From Pseudomonadota bacterium (lineage in GTDB: Bacteria; Myxococcota_A; Polyangia; GCA-2747355): 64,000 nt of DNA. Of the stretch, positions 24,970 through 34,064 are shown one piece after another. Under the pieces are notes generated by a model. That model made no database searches and was not told the DNA's origin. It saw only the letters and a program-made list of their open reading frames with translations. The stretch is from positions 1-64,000 of the forward strand of contig JADJDT010000019.1 in assembly GCA_016702545.1 (NCBI GenBank). Direction: 5' to 3'. Every line of letters starts with the position of its first letter. Position 1 is the stretch's first letter. The position numbers were made by a program, and so were the translations under genes.

Positions 24970-27021
24970 TCATGTCGTGGTCGTGGCCGTGGTTGTTGAC
25001 GGCGACGGCGGATCGTGTTCACGCGGCAGCCGCACGAAAAACGTCGCGCCGCGCCCGACCTCACTTTGCACACCCACCACGCCCCCATGCTGCTCCACGA
25101 TGGCCTTGCAGAGCGCTAGACCGAGCCCTGTACCGCCCTTCGAGTGTGCGCCGGCCTGCACCTGGTAATACTTCCTGAAGAGCTGCGCCTGGGCTCGCTT
25201 GCCGATACCGGGGCCCTGGTCCGTGACCGCCAAGCGTAGCCAATCCGGCCCGTCGGCAGCCCCGCTGAGCGTGACCCGCCCACCTGTTGGGGAGACCTTG
25301 AGGGCGTTGCCGAGCAGGTTGGTCAGAACCCGCAAGAGGTGGTCGCGATCGCCCCGCGCGGCGAGCTTGGTGTCGGGTACGTCCGCGACGAGGGCTACTC
25401 GCGATCCAGCGGCGAGAGCGGCGAGGCTCGCGATGGTCTCGTCGACGATCTCGGACAGCGGCACCCGTTCCAGCCGTAGCTCGAGCTGGCCGGCTTCGAT
25501 TTTCTCCAGATCGAGCATGGTGTTGACTAGGCGGATCAAGCGATCGGTGTTGACCACCGCGATACGCACCAGCTCGCGGGCCTTGTCGGGCAAGGGGCCG
25601 AAGACCGCGCCGTCGAGCAACCCGATGGCCCCGCGAATCGACGTCAGCGGCGTACGAAGATCGTGGCTCGCGGCGGCCACGAAGTCGCTCTTGAGCTGCT
25701 CGACCTGCTTGCGCTGGGTGATGTCCGTGGAGATGCCACCCACGCCATAAATCTCACCACGCTCGGTGAAGAGGGGGAACTTGGCGCTCAGGTAGACGGG
25801 CGACACGCCATCGTCGCGCACGCGCTCCTCGAACTCCATCGCGCACCGCGCCTCGATCACCAAGCGATCGTTGGCGCTGAAGGCCGCCGCCGCGGCGGAG
25901 CCGAAAACCTCGCCGTCGGTACGACCGACGATCTCTCGCGCATCGAGGCCCACGAGCTCGGCGAGCTGGCGGTTGGCCAGCAAGTAACGGCCCGCGGTGT
26001 CCTTGATGTAGATGATCGCCTCCGAGCTGTCGACGACGCTCCTCAGCCGCCCCTCGCTGGTGCGCAGCTCACTCAGCAGCTCCGACAGCCGAGATGCCAT
26101 GTCGTTGAGCTGGCGGGCGATCGTCCCGATCTCATCACGCGCCGTGACGTCGATGACCGACGACAACGTCCCTGCGGCGAAGGTCTGTGCGCCGGCGAGG
26201 AGCGCCCCAAGCCGCCGGGTCAGCGATCGCGCCAAACCGAGCGTGAGGGCCAGCGCCGCAACGGCTGCCAGACAGCAGATCACGACCACCGCCGTCAGGC
26301 GGCGACTGGCGACCCTCGTGGCTTCGGCGTGGCGAGCGGCCAGCTGTTCATTCTCCGCGTGGAACATGGCCGTCGCGATCTGGCTGGCCTGCAATAGTAG
26401 CGGCTGGACCACGCGCGTGCTCAGGACGTGGGCCTCTTGCTGACGGCCGGAGCGGGCCAGCCCGAGCACGCGCGCGGTCGCACGAAGGTACCGTTGCGAG
26501 ATCCGCCCGAGGCGGAACGAGTCCGCGCGCCGACCGGCGGAACGCTGCGTCAGCGCCGGGGAGGACCTCGGCTGAGGGGAGGCGTCGCCACCGATCCCTA
26601 GCTCCGCCGCCACCTGGCTCGACTCAAGGCTCCGGCTCGTCGCGGCGCGCAGCCGCCCTTCGACGGCGGCGAGCTGCTGCTCGATGCGCGCCCGCGCTTG
26701 CGGATGCGCCGAGGTCAGGAAGTCCGTCACGAGCAATCTGTGCCGCAGGTGGTCGCTTTGGATCGCGGTCAGGTCTGTCGTCAGGCGCCAATGGCGCGCG
26801 CCCGCGTGGCGGAACCCGCGACTCGAGGCGTGCAAGGCCAGCAGGCTGGCGAACGGGGAGAGCACGCCGAGCAGCAGCACGAGCGCGATCGGCAAGAGGA
26901 TCTGCCAGCGCAAGGGCAGATCATTGACGCGGCAGCGCCAGCCGCCAGCTCTGCGCTGGTCGGTCGCGAGACGGTGACCCATAGCGCCCATAGGTGTTGC
27001 ACCCCTTCGGGAATGCAGCAC
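24970..27021 (-). CDS. Membrane histidine kinase with HAMP and PAS domains
   Basis: 683 residues; an ATG at codon 11 or 14 could also be the start. Transmembrane segments lie at about 40-62 and 242-263, with a periplasmic sensor of about 180 residues between them. HAMP about 260-315, PAS about 325-440 (IIYIKDTAGRYLLANRQLAE; PAC end GGISTDITQRKQVEQLK). Dimerisation domain with phospho-acceptor His453 in AASHDLRTPLTSIRG. ATPase domain about 500-665 with NLLGNALKVSP, VTDQGPGIGKR and GGTGLGLALCKAIVEQHGG. It would sense a signal in the envelope or redox/ligand state through PAS and phosphorylate a response regulator, but none is adjacent. The C-terminal tail is a Thr-rich low-complexity stretch. 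One of the few large intact genes of the accessory half. Confidence 0.9.
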   Translation of the reverse strand: MLHSRRGATPMGAMGHRLATDQRRAGGWRCRVNDLPLRWQILLPIALVLLLGVLSPFASLLALHASSRGFRHAGARHWRLTTDLTAIQSDHLRHRLLVTDFLTSAHPQARARIEQQLAAVEGRLRAATSRSLESSQVAAELGIGGDASPQPRSSPALTQRSAGRRADSFRLGRISQRYLRATARVLGLARSGRQQEAHVLSTRVVQPLLLQASQIATAMFHAENEQLAARHAEATRVASRRLTAVVVICCLAAVAALALTLGLARSLTRRLGALLAGAQTFAAGTLSSVIDVTARDEIGTIARQLNDMASRLSELLSELRTSEGRLRSVVDSSEAIIYIKDTAGRYLLANRQLAELVGLDAREIVGRTDGEVFGSAAAAAFSANDRLVIEARCAMEFEERVRDDGVSPVYLSAKFPLFTERGEIYGVGGISTDITQRKQVEQLKSDFVAAASHDLRTPLTSIRGAIGLLDGAVFGPLPDKARELVRIAVVNTDRLIRLVNTMLDLEKIEAGQLELRLERVPLSEIVDETIASLAALAAGSRVALVADVPDTKLAARGDRDHLLRVLTNLLGNALKVSPTGGRVTLSGAADGPDWLRLAVTDQGPGIGKRAQAQLFRKYYQVQAGAHSKGGTGLGLALCKAIVEQHGGVVGVQSEVGRGATFFVRLPREHDPPSPSTTTATTTT

Positions 27022-27243
27022 TGTAACCCTTGTACTCGTTCACGGGGGGTTTGATTCAATGCGTCGCCCCGACCGCCTCGACGATTGGGCGCGACCTTTC
27101 GTGGCCCCACCCCCCGGGCCACCTGCGCGCCAGGCCGCTCGGGTCTCGTCACGCTGACGCGGCGCTGTGACCATGGCCCTGTCGCGCGCCCGGAGCGCCG
27201 TTAGACGGGCCAGCCGACCTTCGTTGATCGGCAGGCGGGGCGC

Positions 27244-27370
27244 TCACTCGCCGGCGAAGACAATCTCCAGCGCGCTCTCCAGCGCGCTACGGTCGGCGCC
27301 CGTGATCGCGGCTGCGCGCGCGTGCAGGCGCGGCAGCTCGCTGGCGCAGAAGAAGCGCGCCGTCTTGACC
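27244..27370 (-). pseudogene. Acyl-CoA dehydrogenase C-terminal fragment (probable)
   Basis: 41 codons on the minus strand: GKVKTARFFCASELPRLHAR then AAAITGADRSALESALEIVF and AGE before the stop. TARFxxxxxLPRxxAxxxAIxxG is typical of the C-terminal end of acyl-CoA dehydrogenases with the extra C-terminal domain. The gene is cut by an IS91-type N-terminal piece at 27374. The identification rests on a short pattern and is tentative. Confidence 0.4.
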
Positions 27371-27373
27371 TTA

Positions 27374-27520
27374 CCGGGTGCGCCAGGCTGCACTGCGCTG
27401 CCTGCGGCCACGACCTGTTCGTGCCCTTTTCGTGCAAATCGCGGGGCATCTGCCCCAGCTGTCAAGGGCGGCGCATGGGCGAGCTGGCCGCGACGCTGGT
27501 CGACACCCTGCTGCCCGAAG
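27374..27520 (+). pseudogene. IS91-family transposase zinc-ribbon fragment (second lineage)
   Basis: About 48 codons: GCARLHCAACGHDLFVPFSC, KSRGICPSCQGRRMGELAAT and LVDTLLP. The Cys pairs and the RRMxxxAAxLVDxxLP sequence are the IS91 zinc-binding block. It differs clearly from the piece at 312-794, so a second IS91 lineage once lived here. It is followed at once by the cluster of REP-like palindromes. Confidence 0.65.
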
Positions 27521-27522
27521 CT

Positions 27523-27627
27523 GGTGCCAAGCACCGAAGGTGGTGTGGCAGCGAAGGTGGTGCCAAGCACCCCAGGCGGGCACCGCCCGGCGGGCGGTGG
27601 CGCCCCGGGCGGGTGGTGCCAAGCACC
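27523..27627. repeat. Cluster of three REP-like palindromes GGTGCCAAGCACC
   Basis: GGTGCCAAGCACC occurs at 27523-27535, 27559-27571 and 27615-27627, separated by G/C-rich DNA with GGCGGGCNGGCGGGC motifs, the arrangement typical of REP clusters. They share their core with the other palindromes listed in this window. Confidence 0.75.
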
Positions 27628-27725
27628 GCAGGCGGGCCGGGTGGGCGCGGCGGGCGGGCGGGACGATCAGCTGAGACCGGGCGCCGAGAGCGGCCGCAGG
27701 GCCTCGCAGCAGCGGCGGCGGGAGT

Positions 27726-28178
27726 TCAGGCTTCGTCGCTTTCGGGGGCGAGGAGTAGGCGCACATCCTCGAGGTCGACCGCTCGCCCAGCCGCGCGCGT
27801 CGAGGCGATCAGGTCATCTCTTGCGACCACGAAGAGCCTCTGGCCCTGGTAGGACATCGTTTCGCGCCTGCTCCAAGCCTCCTGGAAGATCAGCCCCGGG
27901 GTGGAGGTCCGGACGTCGATACGCACCCGATCCTTGAAGACCGTGATGACGTGCTCGAGGATGCTGGCGGGGGTCGTCAGCTCAGCGGTGACGAAGCCCG
28001 CTTCTGCCAAGGCGGCCAACAAGCGCTGCGCGTTGGACGACGCCGCTTCGATCAGGAGGTCGAGCTCGAAGGTCGCGCGCGGCACGCCGTGCAGCACGGC
28101 CGCGATGCCGCCGATCACGACGTAATGGACGTCATGGTGCTCGAAGCACCTGAACACGTCCCGGAGACGGTTGAGCAT
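27726..28178 (-). CDS. AbiEii-like minimal nucleotidyltransferase
   Basis: 150 residues from MLNRLRDVFRCFEHHDVHYV; a GTG ten codons upstream is an alternative. The nucleotidyltransferase signature is VVIGGIAAVLHGVPRATFEL followed by DLLIEA: Gly-Gly and the two acidic positions of motif I, with Glu replacing the first Asp (F-E-L-D). Later IDVRT and LFVVARDDLIASTRAAGRAV DLEDV follow the family pattern of small nucleotidyltransferases encoded with a short partner protein. It overlaps the partner gene by 47 bases in a different frame. A toxin or tRNA-modifying role is likely by family, not shown. Confidence 0.75.
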   Translation of the reverse strand: MLNRLRDVFRCFEHHDVHYVVIGGIAAVLHGVPRATFELDLLIEAASSNAQRLLAALAEAGFVTAELTTPASILEHVITVFKDRVRIDVRTSTPGLIFQEAWSRRETMSYQGQRLFVVARDDLIASTRAAGRAVDLEDVRLLLAPESDEA

Positions 28179-28362
28179 GGCGATCTCTCGCGAGTTGCGG
28201 ATGAACACCGAGCGCGAGGTCTGTCAGCTCGCAGAGTAGGTCCATGCGCTCGCTGAGGGACAACGACCGGAACCAGCGCGCCTTGGCCACCGCGCTCTCT
28301 TCTGCCATCGAGTGAGAGACCGAAGGTGTGAAGGCCACAGCGGCCGGCGCATCGACGCTCAT
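28132..28362 (-). CDS. Small partner protein of the nucleotidyltransferase
   Basis: About 76 residues: EESAVAKARWFRSLSLSERM, DLLCELTDLALGVHPQLARD, then PSPGRVQVLRAP. Short proteins with WFRSLxxxERxDxLCxLTDLxLxxxPxL and a GRVxVLRxP end are found directly upstream of small nucleotidyltransferases. The start is the ATG at MSVDAP; GTG five codons earlier is possible. Its last 15 codons overlap the start of the nucleotidyltransferase in another frame, and both frames keep their conserved residues there. A role as antitoxin or regulatory subunit is an inference from the gene pair. Confidence 0.6.
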   Translation of the reverse strand: MSVDAPAAVAFTPSVSHSMAEESAVAKARWFRSLSLSERMDLLCELTDLALGVHPQLARDRHAQPSPGRVQVLRAP

Positions 28363-28445
28363 CGCACGAGTGTACACGGCTGGCCTCGATCGGCGGCGGC
28401 GCCGGCGTCACGGCCAGCGGCGGGCGGTGCCTGCCAGCGGCGGGC

Positions 28446-28458
28446 GGTGCCAGGCACC
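28446..28458. repeat. REP-like palindrome GGTGCCAGGCACC
   Basis: Identical to the palindrome at 5830-5842. It is preceded by a half copy (GCGGTGCCTGCCAGCGGCGGGC) and followed by GGGGCGGGCTGGCACCGCGGGCGGGC. Nothing else is recognisable in 28378-28707. Confidence 0.65.
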
Positions 28459-28707
28459 CCGGGGCGGGCTGGCACCGCGGGCGGGCTGGGCCACCCGTGG
28501 TAGAGGCGTCCTCGCCGACCGGGCCGGCGCCGCAGCCATAAGCTTGCCCGCGTCGGAGGACGGCGGGGCCGCGGGGGCGACTGCGCGCAGCTGCAATGTT
28601 CGCGTCATGATCTTCTTCTCTGCTCGAGCCATCGGTCAGCAGCCAGTCTCGCCCTCAAGGGTAAATTCGGAGGGGCCGACTGTCTCACTCACGGCGGCAG
28701 AGAGGGG

Positions 28708-29133
28708 AGCGACAACAAGCTCGACAAGTCCTGCTTCCATCTCGACACCATCACCGCCCAGACCCCGCATGCGGTCCGGGCGCTCGTCCACGCCTCAATG
28801 GTCGGCTCCATCATCGCTAACCTGATCGCTCACCGTCACCGCATGACCGAGGCGCCCTCCGCCGGTGAGCACGAGCGGACCCAGCCGCCTATCCACCCCC
28901 AGGTCATGGGCCGCGCGATGGGCTCGGCCTCCATGCTCATCGCGGCGGCCATGGACCTGCAAGGCCCTCAGGCCGAGCTGAAGTGGCAATGGATCGCCGA
29001 CCATCTCTATCATCTTGGCAAGGACCCCAACTGGCGCCGTCGTTCCTCCATCCTCGATCAACTCCGCGGCTGGCCCATCGCCCCAGGAAGACCACGCAAA
29101 GCTAGGCTCTCCTCAAGAGCACGCCTTAACTGA
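28708..29133 (+). pseudogene. IS4-like DDE transposase, C-terminal fragment
   Basis: 141 codons open to TGA with no start of their own: SDNKLDKSCFHLDTITAQTP, HAVRALVHASMVGSIIANLI, then AMGSASMLIAAAMDLQGPQA and LDQLRGWPIAPGRPRKARLS. The xLDxxxxxxxHAVRALVxASMVGSxIAN region resembles the segment after the catalytic Glu in IS4-type transposases. The catalytic core upstream is missing. The sub-family is uncertain. Confidence 0.5.
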
Positions 29134-29968
29134 TCACACATGGATGAGCTCCTTTGGGAAGTTCTGATGGCTGAATAGGGCAGATTCCACCAGTTCGGAG
29201 CGATGGCTACGCAGATGGCGTGCCAGCTCTGGGGCTCCTGTCCGCGGCGGTAGCCAAGGTGTGCGCGACGCACCACCTGCCAAGAAGCAGCGCTTGTCGC
29301 GGTAGCATTGCAGCGTGTTGCTGCCTCCTTGAGCGTGGCTCGAAGTCACTTGGCAGGCGCAGAAGTTTGACGGTGTCAGCGGGGTCACCCTCGAAATTCC
29401 GAGACCCGAAGGACGTCCCCGGGCTGGCCCGGACGCGCCGACGCCCCCGCGACGGCGACGAAGCCGGAGCACGAGGCTCTTTGATTAAGCTCGAATTCGC
29501 CGAGTAGGTTCTGGGTCGGGCCCCAGTACGACCTGATCTTATTGTCACGCTTGCGCTCGTAGTGGCGTCGTAAATGTCTCAGTCCCCCACGCTAAGCAAA
29601 GCCAGGTCCGCGGTGGTCGTGCGCCAAGGCGAGGTCGCGGACCGCCTGGGCTTGGGCGCGTTCACCGATCGCCACGTCTGTGCCGCGGGGCCGGGTGACG
29701 ATCCGCGTCGAGGCGTCGCGCCGCCGGCGCTGAAGCACCGCCCAGGGCGCTTGGCCGCCACGGCGAGGGGGCTTCACCGCCTGGGCGAGCTGCGTGCCCC
29801 CGGTGGGCGCTGGGGTTGGCAGCCTGACGGCGCGCGTTCTCTCGCCTGTGGCATACTCGCCGCCAGGGCCGATCCGGCGCGCCGGGCCCTTCGACGCCGT
29901 CGCGCTGGAGATGAGCGTGCTGTGGGCGCGCTGAGCCGCAGTTCCACCTGCTCCGACGAACCTTGCCG
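29134..29968. other. Gene-poor spacer between accessory and core DNA
   Basis: About 830 bp in which I can support no gene. The first part (29134-29550) is visibly less GC-rich and contains several stop codons in all frames. The second part is GC-rich, with open frames of the kind expected by chance. The promoter of ccoI must lie here, but no convincing -35/-10 pair stands out. Confidence 0.6.
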
Positions 29969-32482
29969 ATGACAGCAGCACCGCCGGCTGAGCCTTCCGC
30001 ACGCGCGTGTAGCCACTGCGGCCTGCCGGTGCCCCGGGGCCTGATCGAGGCGGCCGCCTCCGAGCAGTTCTGCTGCGCGGGCTGCCGCACCGTCTGGAGC
30101 CTGCTGCGCGCCGAGGGGCTCGACGAGGGCTTCTATCGCCTCGCCGAGGGCGCCGCACGCGCGCCGGCACGCGTCAGCGGCCGCCGCTACCTCGAGCTCG
30201 ACGATCCGGCCTTCACGGCGCGCTATGTGCGACCCTTGCCGCAGCGCGGCCTGTGCGCGACCGAACTCTACCTCGAGGGGGTGCACTGCACCGCCTGCCT
30301 GTGGTTGGTCGAGCGCCTGCCGCGTCTCGAGCCCGGCGTGGTCGAGGCGCGCCTCGAGCTCGGGCGCTCCGTGGTGCGCGTGGTCTGGGACCCCGCCCGC
30401 CTGCCGCTCTCGCGCGTCGCCCGCGCGCTCGATCGGCTCGGTTACGCTGCCCACCCCTACCGTGCGGCCGAGGCCCAGCGGCTGCGCCGTCGTGAGGACC
30501 GCACCCTGTTGGCGCGCATCGCGGTCGCCGGCGCGGTCGCCGGCAACGTGATGTTGCTCGCGGCCGCGCTCTACGCGGGGCTGCCGGCGGGCATGGAGGC
30601 GGGCTACGAGGCGCTCTTTCGCTGGGCCTCGCTGCTGCTGACCCTGCCCGCGGTGCTGTGGTCGGCGGCGCCGCTTTTTCGCGCGGCCCTCGGCGGTCTG
30701 CGTGCGCGCACGCTGCACATCGATCTGCCCGTGGCGCTCGGCATCGTCGTCGGATTTGTTTGGGGTGCGGTCAACACCGTTCGTGGGCGTGGTGACATCT
30801 ACTTCGACTCGCTGGCGGTGCTGATCTTCCTCCTGCTCGTTGGACGCTGGTTGCACCGCCGGCAACAGCGGCGCGCCGCCGACGCGACCGAGCTGCTCTT
30901 CGCGCTGACGCCGCGCAGCGCGCGCGTGGTCGAGGGTGAGCGCTCGCGCGACGCCCCGATCGAGGCGGTGCTGCCGGGGATGGTGGTCGAGGTCCGCGCC
31001 GGCGAATCGCTGCCCGTCGATGGCATCGTCCGGGTTGGGGCGTCGGCGCTCGATACCGCGCTGCTGAGCGGGGAGGCGCGTCCCGTGGCCGTCGAAAGCG
31101 GTGCGCTTGTCAACGCGGGCACGGTCAACCTCGAGGCGCGACTGCTGATCGAGGTGACGGCCGCCGGGGAGCAAACCCGCGTCGCTCAGCTGATGGCGCG
31201 GGTCGAGGAGCAGGCGCGGCGCCGCGCGCCGATTGTCGAGGCCGCGGATCGCGTGGCCGGCTACTTCGTCGCCGCAGCCCTGCTGCTCGCCGCGCTCACG
31301 CTGGCCTGGTGGTGGCGCGTCGACCCGCGGGCCGCCATCGACCACGCGCTGGCCTTGCTGGTGGTGACCTGCCCCTGCGCGCTCGGGCTGGCGACCCCGC
31401 TGGCAGTCAGCGCAGCGATCGGTCGCGCGGCGCGGCGCGGGATCCTGATCAAGGGCGGCGATGCACTCGAACGCCTGGCGCGCCCCGGGCTGCTGCTGCT
31501 GGACAAGACGGGCACCGTGACGACGGGGCGTGTGACGCTTTCGCGCTGGGTCGGCGACGAGACGCTGCGCAGGGCCGTGGCGGCGCTCGAGTCGCAGAGC
31601 GCCCATGTGCTCGCCCGTGCCTTCGCGGCCGATCTCGCCCCCGCGGCGGCGGCGCCGGCCCCGCCCGCGGCGGCGGCCTCGTCCGCGCCCCGACCCTCTC
31701 CCGGGCCGCCCTTGCTCGTCTGCGACGTGCGCGAGACGCGGGGCAGCGGCCTCGAGGGTCGCGTCGATGGTGTGGCCTTGGTCGTCGGCGCGGAGTGCTT
31801 CGTCGTCGCGCGCTGCAGCGCCGCGCCTCCGGCCTGGGCCGCTAGCGCCGCGCAGCTTGCGGCCGAGCAAGGGCTCACCCCCGTCTGGGTCGCGTGTGAC
31901 GGTGCGTTGCGGGCCGTTGCGGCCCTCGGCGATGCGCTGCGCCCGGAGGCTCGCGCCGTGATCGACGCGGCGCGCGCGGCGGGCTGGCGCGTCGCCTTGC
32001 TCTCTGGCGACGATCCGCGCGCCGTCGCGGCCGTGGGCCAGGCGTTGGGCTTGGCCGCGAGCGAGTGCCAGGGCGCCGCGTCACCCGAGGACAAGCTCGC
32101 TCGCGTGCAGCGCGAGCGTGCCGGTGGGGGCCCGGTGGTGATGGTGGGCGATGGCGTCAACGACGCGGCCGCGCTGGTCGCGGCCACCGCGGGCGTCGCG
32201 GTGCAGGGCGGGGCCGAGGCCAGCCTGGAGGTTGCCGATGCCTACCTCGGCCGGCCAGGCCTCGCCGCGCTGACGGAGCTGCTCGTCGGCGCGCGCGCCA
32301 CGCTGCGTGTGATCCGGCTCAACCTGGCGCTCTCGCTCGGCTACAATGCGGTCGCTGCAGTGCTGGCGATGACCGGCCGCATCAGCCCGCTGCTCGCCGC
32401 CGTGCTGATGCCCCTCAGCTCGCTGACGGTCGTGATCGTCTCTTACCGCGCGCGGACCTTCGGTCCACCCATCCGATCGTGA
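29969..32482 (+). CDS. ccoI: Cbb3-oxidase-associated copper P-type ATPase CcoI
   Basis: 837 residues of a P1B-type heavy-metal ATPase. The N-terminal Cys cluster is C14xxC17 and FCCAGC (35-39), with an HMA copper site GVHCTACLWLVE (107-110); about eight transmembrane helices follow. Also present are the phosphatase motif LLSGEARPV, the CPC metal site TCPCALGLATP (468-470), the phosphorylation site LLLDKTGTVTTG (Asp512) and VMVGDGVNDAAA (727-732). The N-terminal CCAGC domain and neighbouring ccoS identify it as CcoI/FixI, which supplies copper for assembly of the cbb3 cytochrome oxidase. The ATG is chosen; a TTG two codons upstream is the only other nearby option. The oxidase genes ccoNOP themselves are not in the window. 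Confidence 0.88.
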   Translation: MTAAPPAEPSARACSHCGLPVPRGLIEAAASEQFCCAGCRTVWSLLRAEGLDEGFYRLAEGAARAPARVSGRRYLELDDPAFTARYVRPLPQRGLCATELYLEGVHCTACLWLVERLPRLEPGVVEARLELGRSVVRVVWDPARLPLSRVARALDRLGYAAHPYRAAEAQRLRRREDRTLLARIAVAGAVAGNVMLLAAALYAGLPAGMEAGYEALFRWASLLLTLPAVLWSAAPLFRAALGGLRARTLHIDLPVALGIVVGFVWGAVNTVRGRGDIYFDSLAVLIFLLLVGRWLHRRQQRRAADATELLFALTPRSARVVEGERSRDAPIEAVLPGMVVEVRAGESLPVDGIVRVGASALDTALLSGEARPVAVESGALVNAGTVNLEARLLIEVTAAGEQTRVAQLMARVEEQARRRAPIVEAADRVAGYFVAAALLLAALTLAWWWRVDPRAAIDHALALLVVTCPCALGLATPLAVSAAIGRAARRGILIKGGDALERLARPGLLLLDKTGTVTTGRVTLSRWVGDETLRRAVAALESQSAHVLARAFAADLAPAAAAPAPPAAAASSAPRPSPGPPLLVCDVRETRGSGLEGRVDGVALVVGAECFVVARCSAAPPAWAASAAQLAAEQGLTPVWVACDGALRAVAALGDALRPEARAVIDAARAAGWRVALLSGDDPRAVAAVGQALGLAASECQGAASPEDKLARVQRERAGGGPVVMVGDGVNDAAALVAATAGVAVQGGAEASLEVADAYLGRPGLAALTELLVGARATLRVIRLNLALSLGYNAVAAVLAMTGRISPLLAAVLMPLSSLTVVIVSYRARTFGPPIRS

Positions 32483-32491
32483 GGTCGCGGC

Positions 32492-33681
32492 TCAGGGCCC
32501 GGCGACCAACAGCGGAACGAACATCTCGTCAGCGCTGGCGCCGCCGTGCACGCCGATCGGGTCGTAGGCCTTCTCGCCCAGCACCTTGTCGCGCAGCGTG
32601 TAGCGGTCCTTGAGCAGCAGCGCGTAGTCGCCGATGCGGTCGGCGAGGGCGGGCGCCGGCGTCCCCAGCCCGAAGAAGCCACGGCGCACCAGCTCGGCGC
32701 TGGGGATCAGCTCGCAGACCGCAGCGAGCTGCGTCTGCACGTAGTGCTCGAAGTCTCGGGTCCGGTCGGGCCGCACGTAGCAGTAGGCGGCGCGTGGCTC
32801 GCCGCAGAGCGGCAGCACCAGCGTCTGCGCGAGGGCGGGATGGTCGGCGAGCTGCACGGTCTCGGCCACGCTGGTGTCGACGAAGCCGTGATCGGCGATG
32901 GCCACGACCAAGGTGCCGCTGCCGCGCAGTCGCTCAGCAGCTGGCCAAAGGTGCGCTCGATGTCGCGAAACTGCGCGAGCACCTGCGCGCTGCCATTGCC
33001 GTGCTTGTGCGACAGCGCATCGAACTCCGGCCAGTAGACGTAGATGAAGCAGCGGTTCGCGCCAGAGGCCCCGATCAGTCCCGAGACCGTCTGACAACAG
33101 CCGCCCATGCCCTGGTAACCGACGCGCTGGGCGCCGCGCGCTGCCGCCCGGCTGAAGGCCGAGTCGACCAGCGGCTGTGGCACGAGGAAGTAGCTGCTGA
33201 CAGTCAGCCGCGGAAAGAGCGGGGGTGCGGCGATCAGGCCCTCGGCGGCCACGCCGCTCTTATCGAAGGGCTCGCTGCCCCAGCGCGGCTTGAAGGGCAG
33301 AATCGCCGCGACGGTGCCCAGCTCGCGCAGGTACATGAACCAGCCGGTGACGGCGTGCTGCTGCGGGGCGGTCGCCGTGACCAGGGTCGTGATCGTCGCC
33401 GCTGTCGTCGAGGGGAAGACGGTCGTCAGCTGCCCGCGCAGATGACGGGCCAAGGGCCCCTGGGCCCCGTGTTGCGCCAGATAATGCGAGCCGAGCCCGT
33501 CGAGCACGATCAGCACGACGTGCCGGGCTGCCTGTACCTCGGCGGCCGGCAGCAAGGGCGTTGGCACATAGGGCTCGACGGCGGTGCCGCCGCGGCCGAG
33601 CACGAGCGACTGCATCAGGTTGACGAGGCTGCCGCCCGCATAGTCAGGCTGCTGGGGAAAGCTGGAGGCCGTGGGGACCAT
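32492..33681 (-). CDS. Alkaline phosphatase / nucleotide pyrophosphatase family protein, one frameshift
   Basis: About 397 codons. The metal/nucleophile region reads VVLIVLDGLGSHYLAQHGAQ and FPSTTAATITTLVTATAPQQ with the Thr nucleophile in PSTT. HAVTGWFMYLRELG, FIYVYWPEFDALSHKHGNGS and, after a frame change near 32930, AIADHGFVDT and GVHGGASADEMFVPLLVAGP carry the remaining metal ligands (Asp, His, His). This set is that of the type I phosphodiesterase / nucleotide pyrophosphatase branch. The substrate is unknown, and no signal peptide is evident. Convergent with ccoI: the stop codons are nine bases apart. The single shift, with both sides otherwise well conserved, could be a sequence error. 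Confidence 0.75.
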
Positions 33682-33863
33682 CGCTGCATCATTTCACAGG
33701 GCGCCCGGCCGGTCACCTGACGGTTGCACACTACACCACTGCGCCAGCGTCCCCCGGGCGCCCGGCGCCCGGCGCGTCCGGGGGGCCGGCGCGCCGCGCT
33801 GTTCCATGCAGCGCCTGCGCCGCAGTTGCACGGTGAGCCCCTCGGGTGCCAAATACGGGGCCG

Positions 33864-34064
33864 ATGAGCGTGCTCTACCTGCTGCTGCCACTGGCCCTGC
33901 TGCTCGGGGCCGGCGCCGTCGGCGTCTTCGTCGTCGCCCTGCGCCGCGGCCAGTTCGATGACCTGGAGACGCCGCCCCGGCGCATGCTGCTCGACGACGA
34001 GCGGGGCGTCGTCGGGCCCCCCGACCCTCGGCGTCGCGCCGTCGCCGCGGACGCAGAGCGATGA
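33864..34064 (+). CDS. ccoS: Cbb3-type cytochrome oxidase assembly protein CcoS
   Basis: 66 residues: MSVLYLLLPLALLLGAGAVG gives one N-terminal transmembrane helix, followed by FVVALRRGQFDDLETPPRRM, the conserved CcoS signature in which W/R-x-GQFDDLE(T/G)P is followed by a basic stretch. CcoS is needed for insertion of haem into the cbb3 oxidase. An earlier in-frame ATG (six codons) is possible, but this start matches the family. The stop overlaps the next start (ATGA). Its presence near ccoI marks the end of a cbb3 maturation cluster split by the opposed phosphatase gene. Confidence 0.85.
   Translation: MSVLYLLLPLALLLGAGAVGVFVVALRRGQFDDLETPPRRMLLDDERGVVGPPDPRRRAVAADAER

Noticed and set aside
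29574..29972. Open frame of 132 codons before ccoI
   Set aside because: Arg/Ala/Gly-rich translation without motifs, overlapping other equally good chance frames; no ribosome-binding site.
29774..31870. Minus-strand open frame of about 700 codons opposite ccoI
   Set aside because: Antisense of an unmistakable P-type ATPase; Arg/Gln/Gly-rich without motifs.
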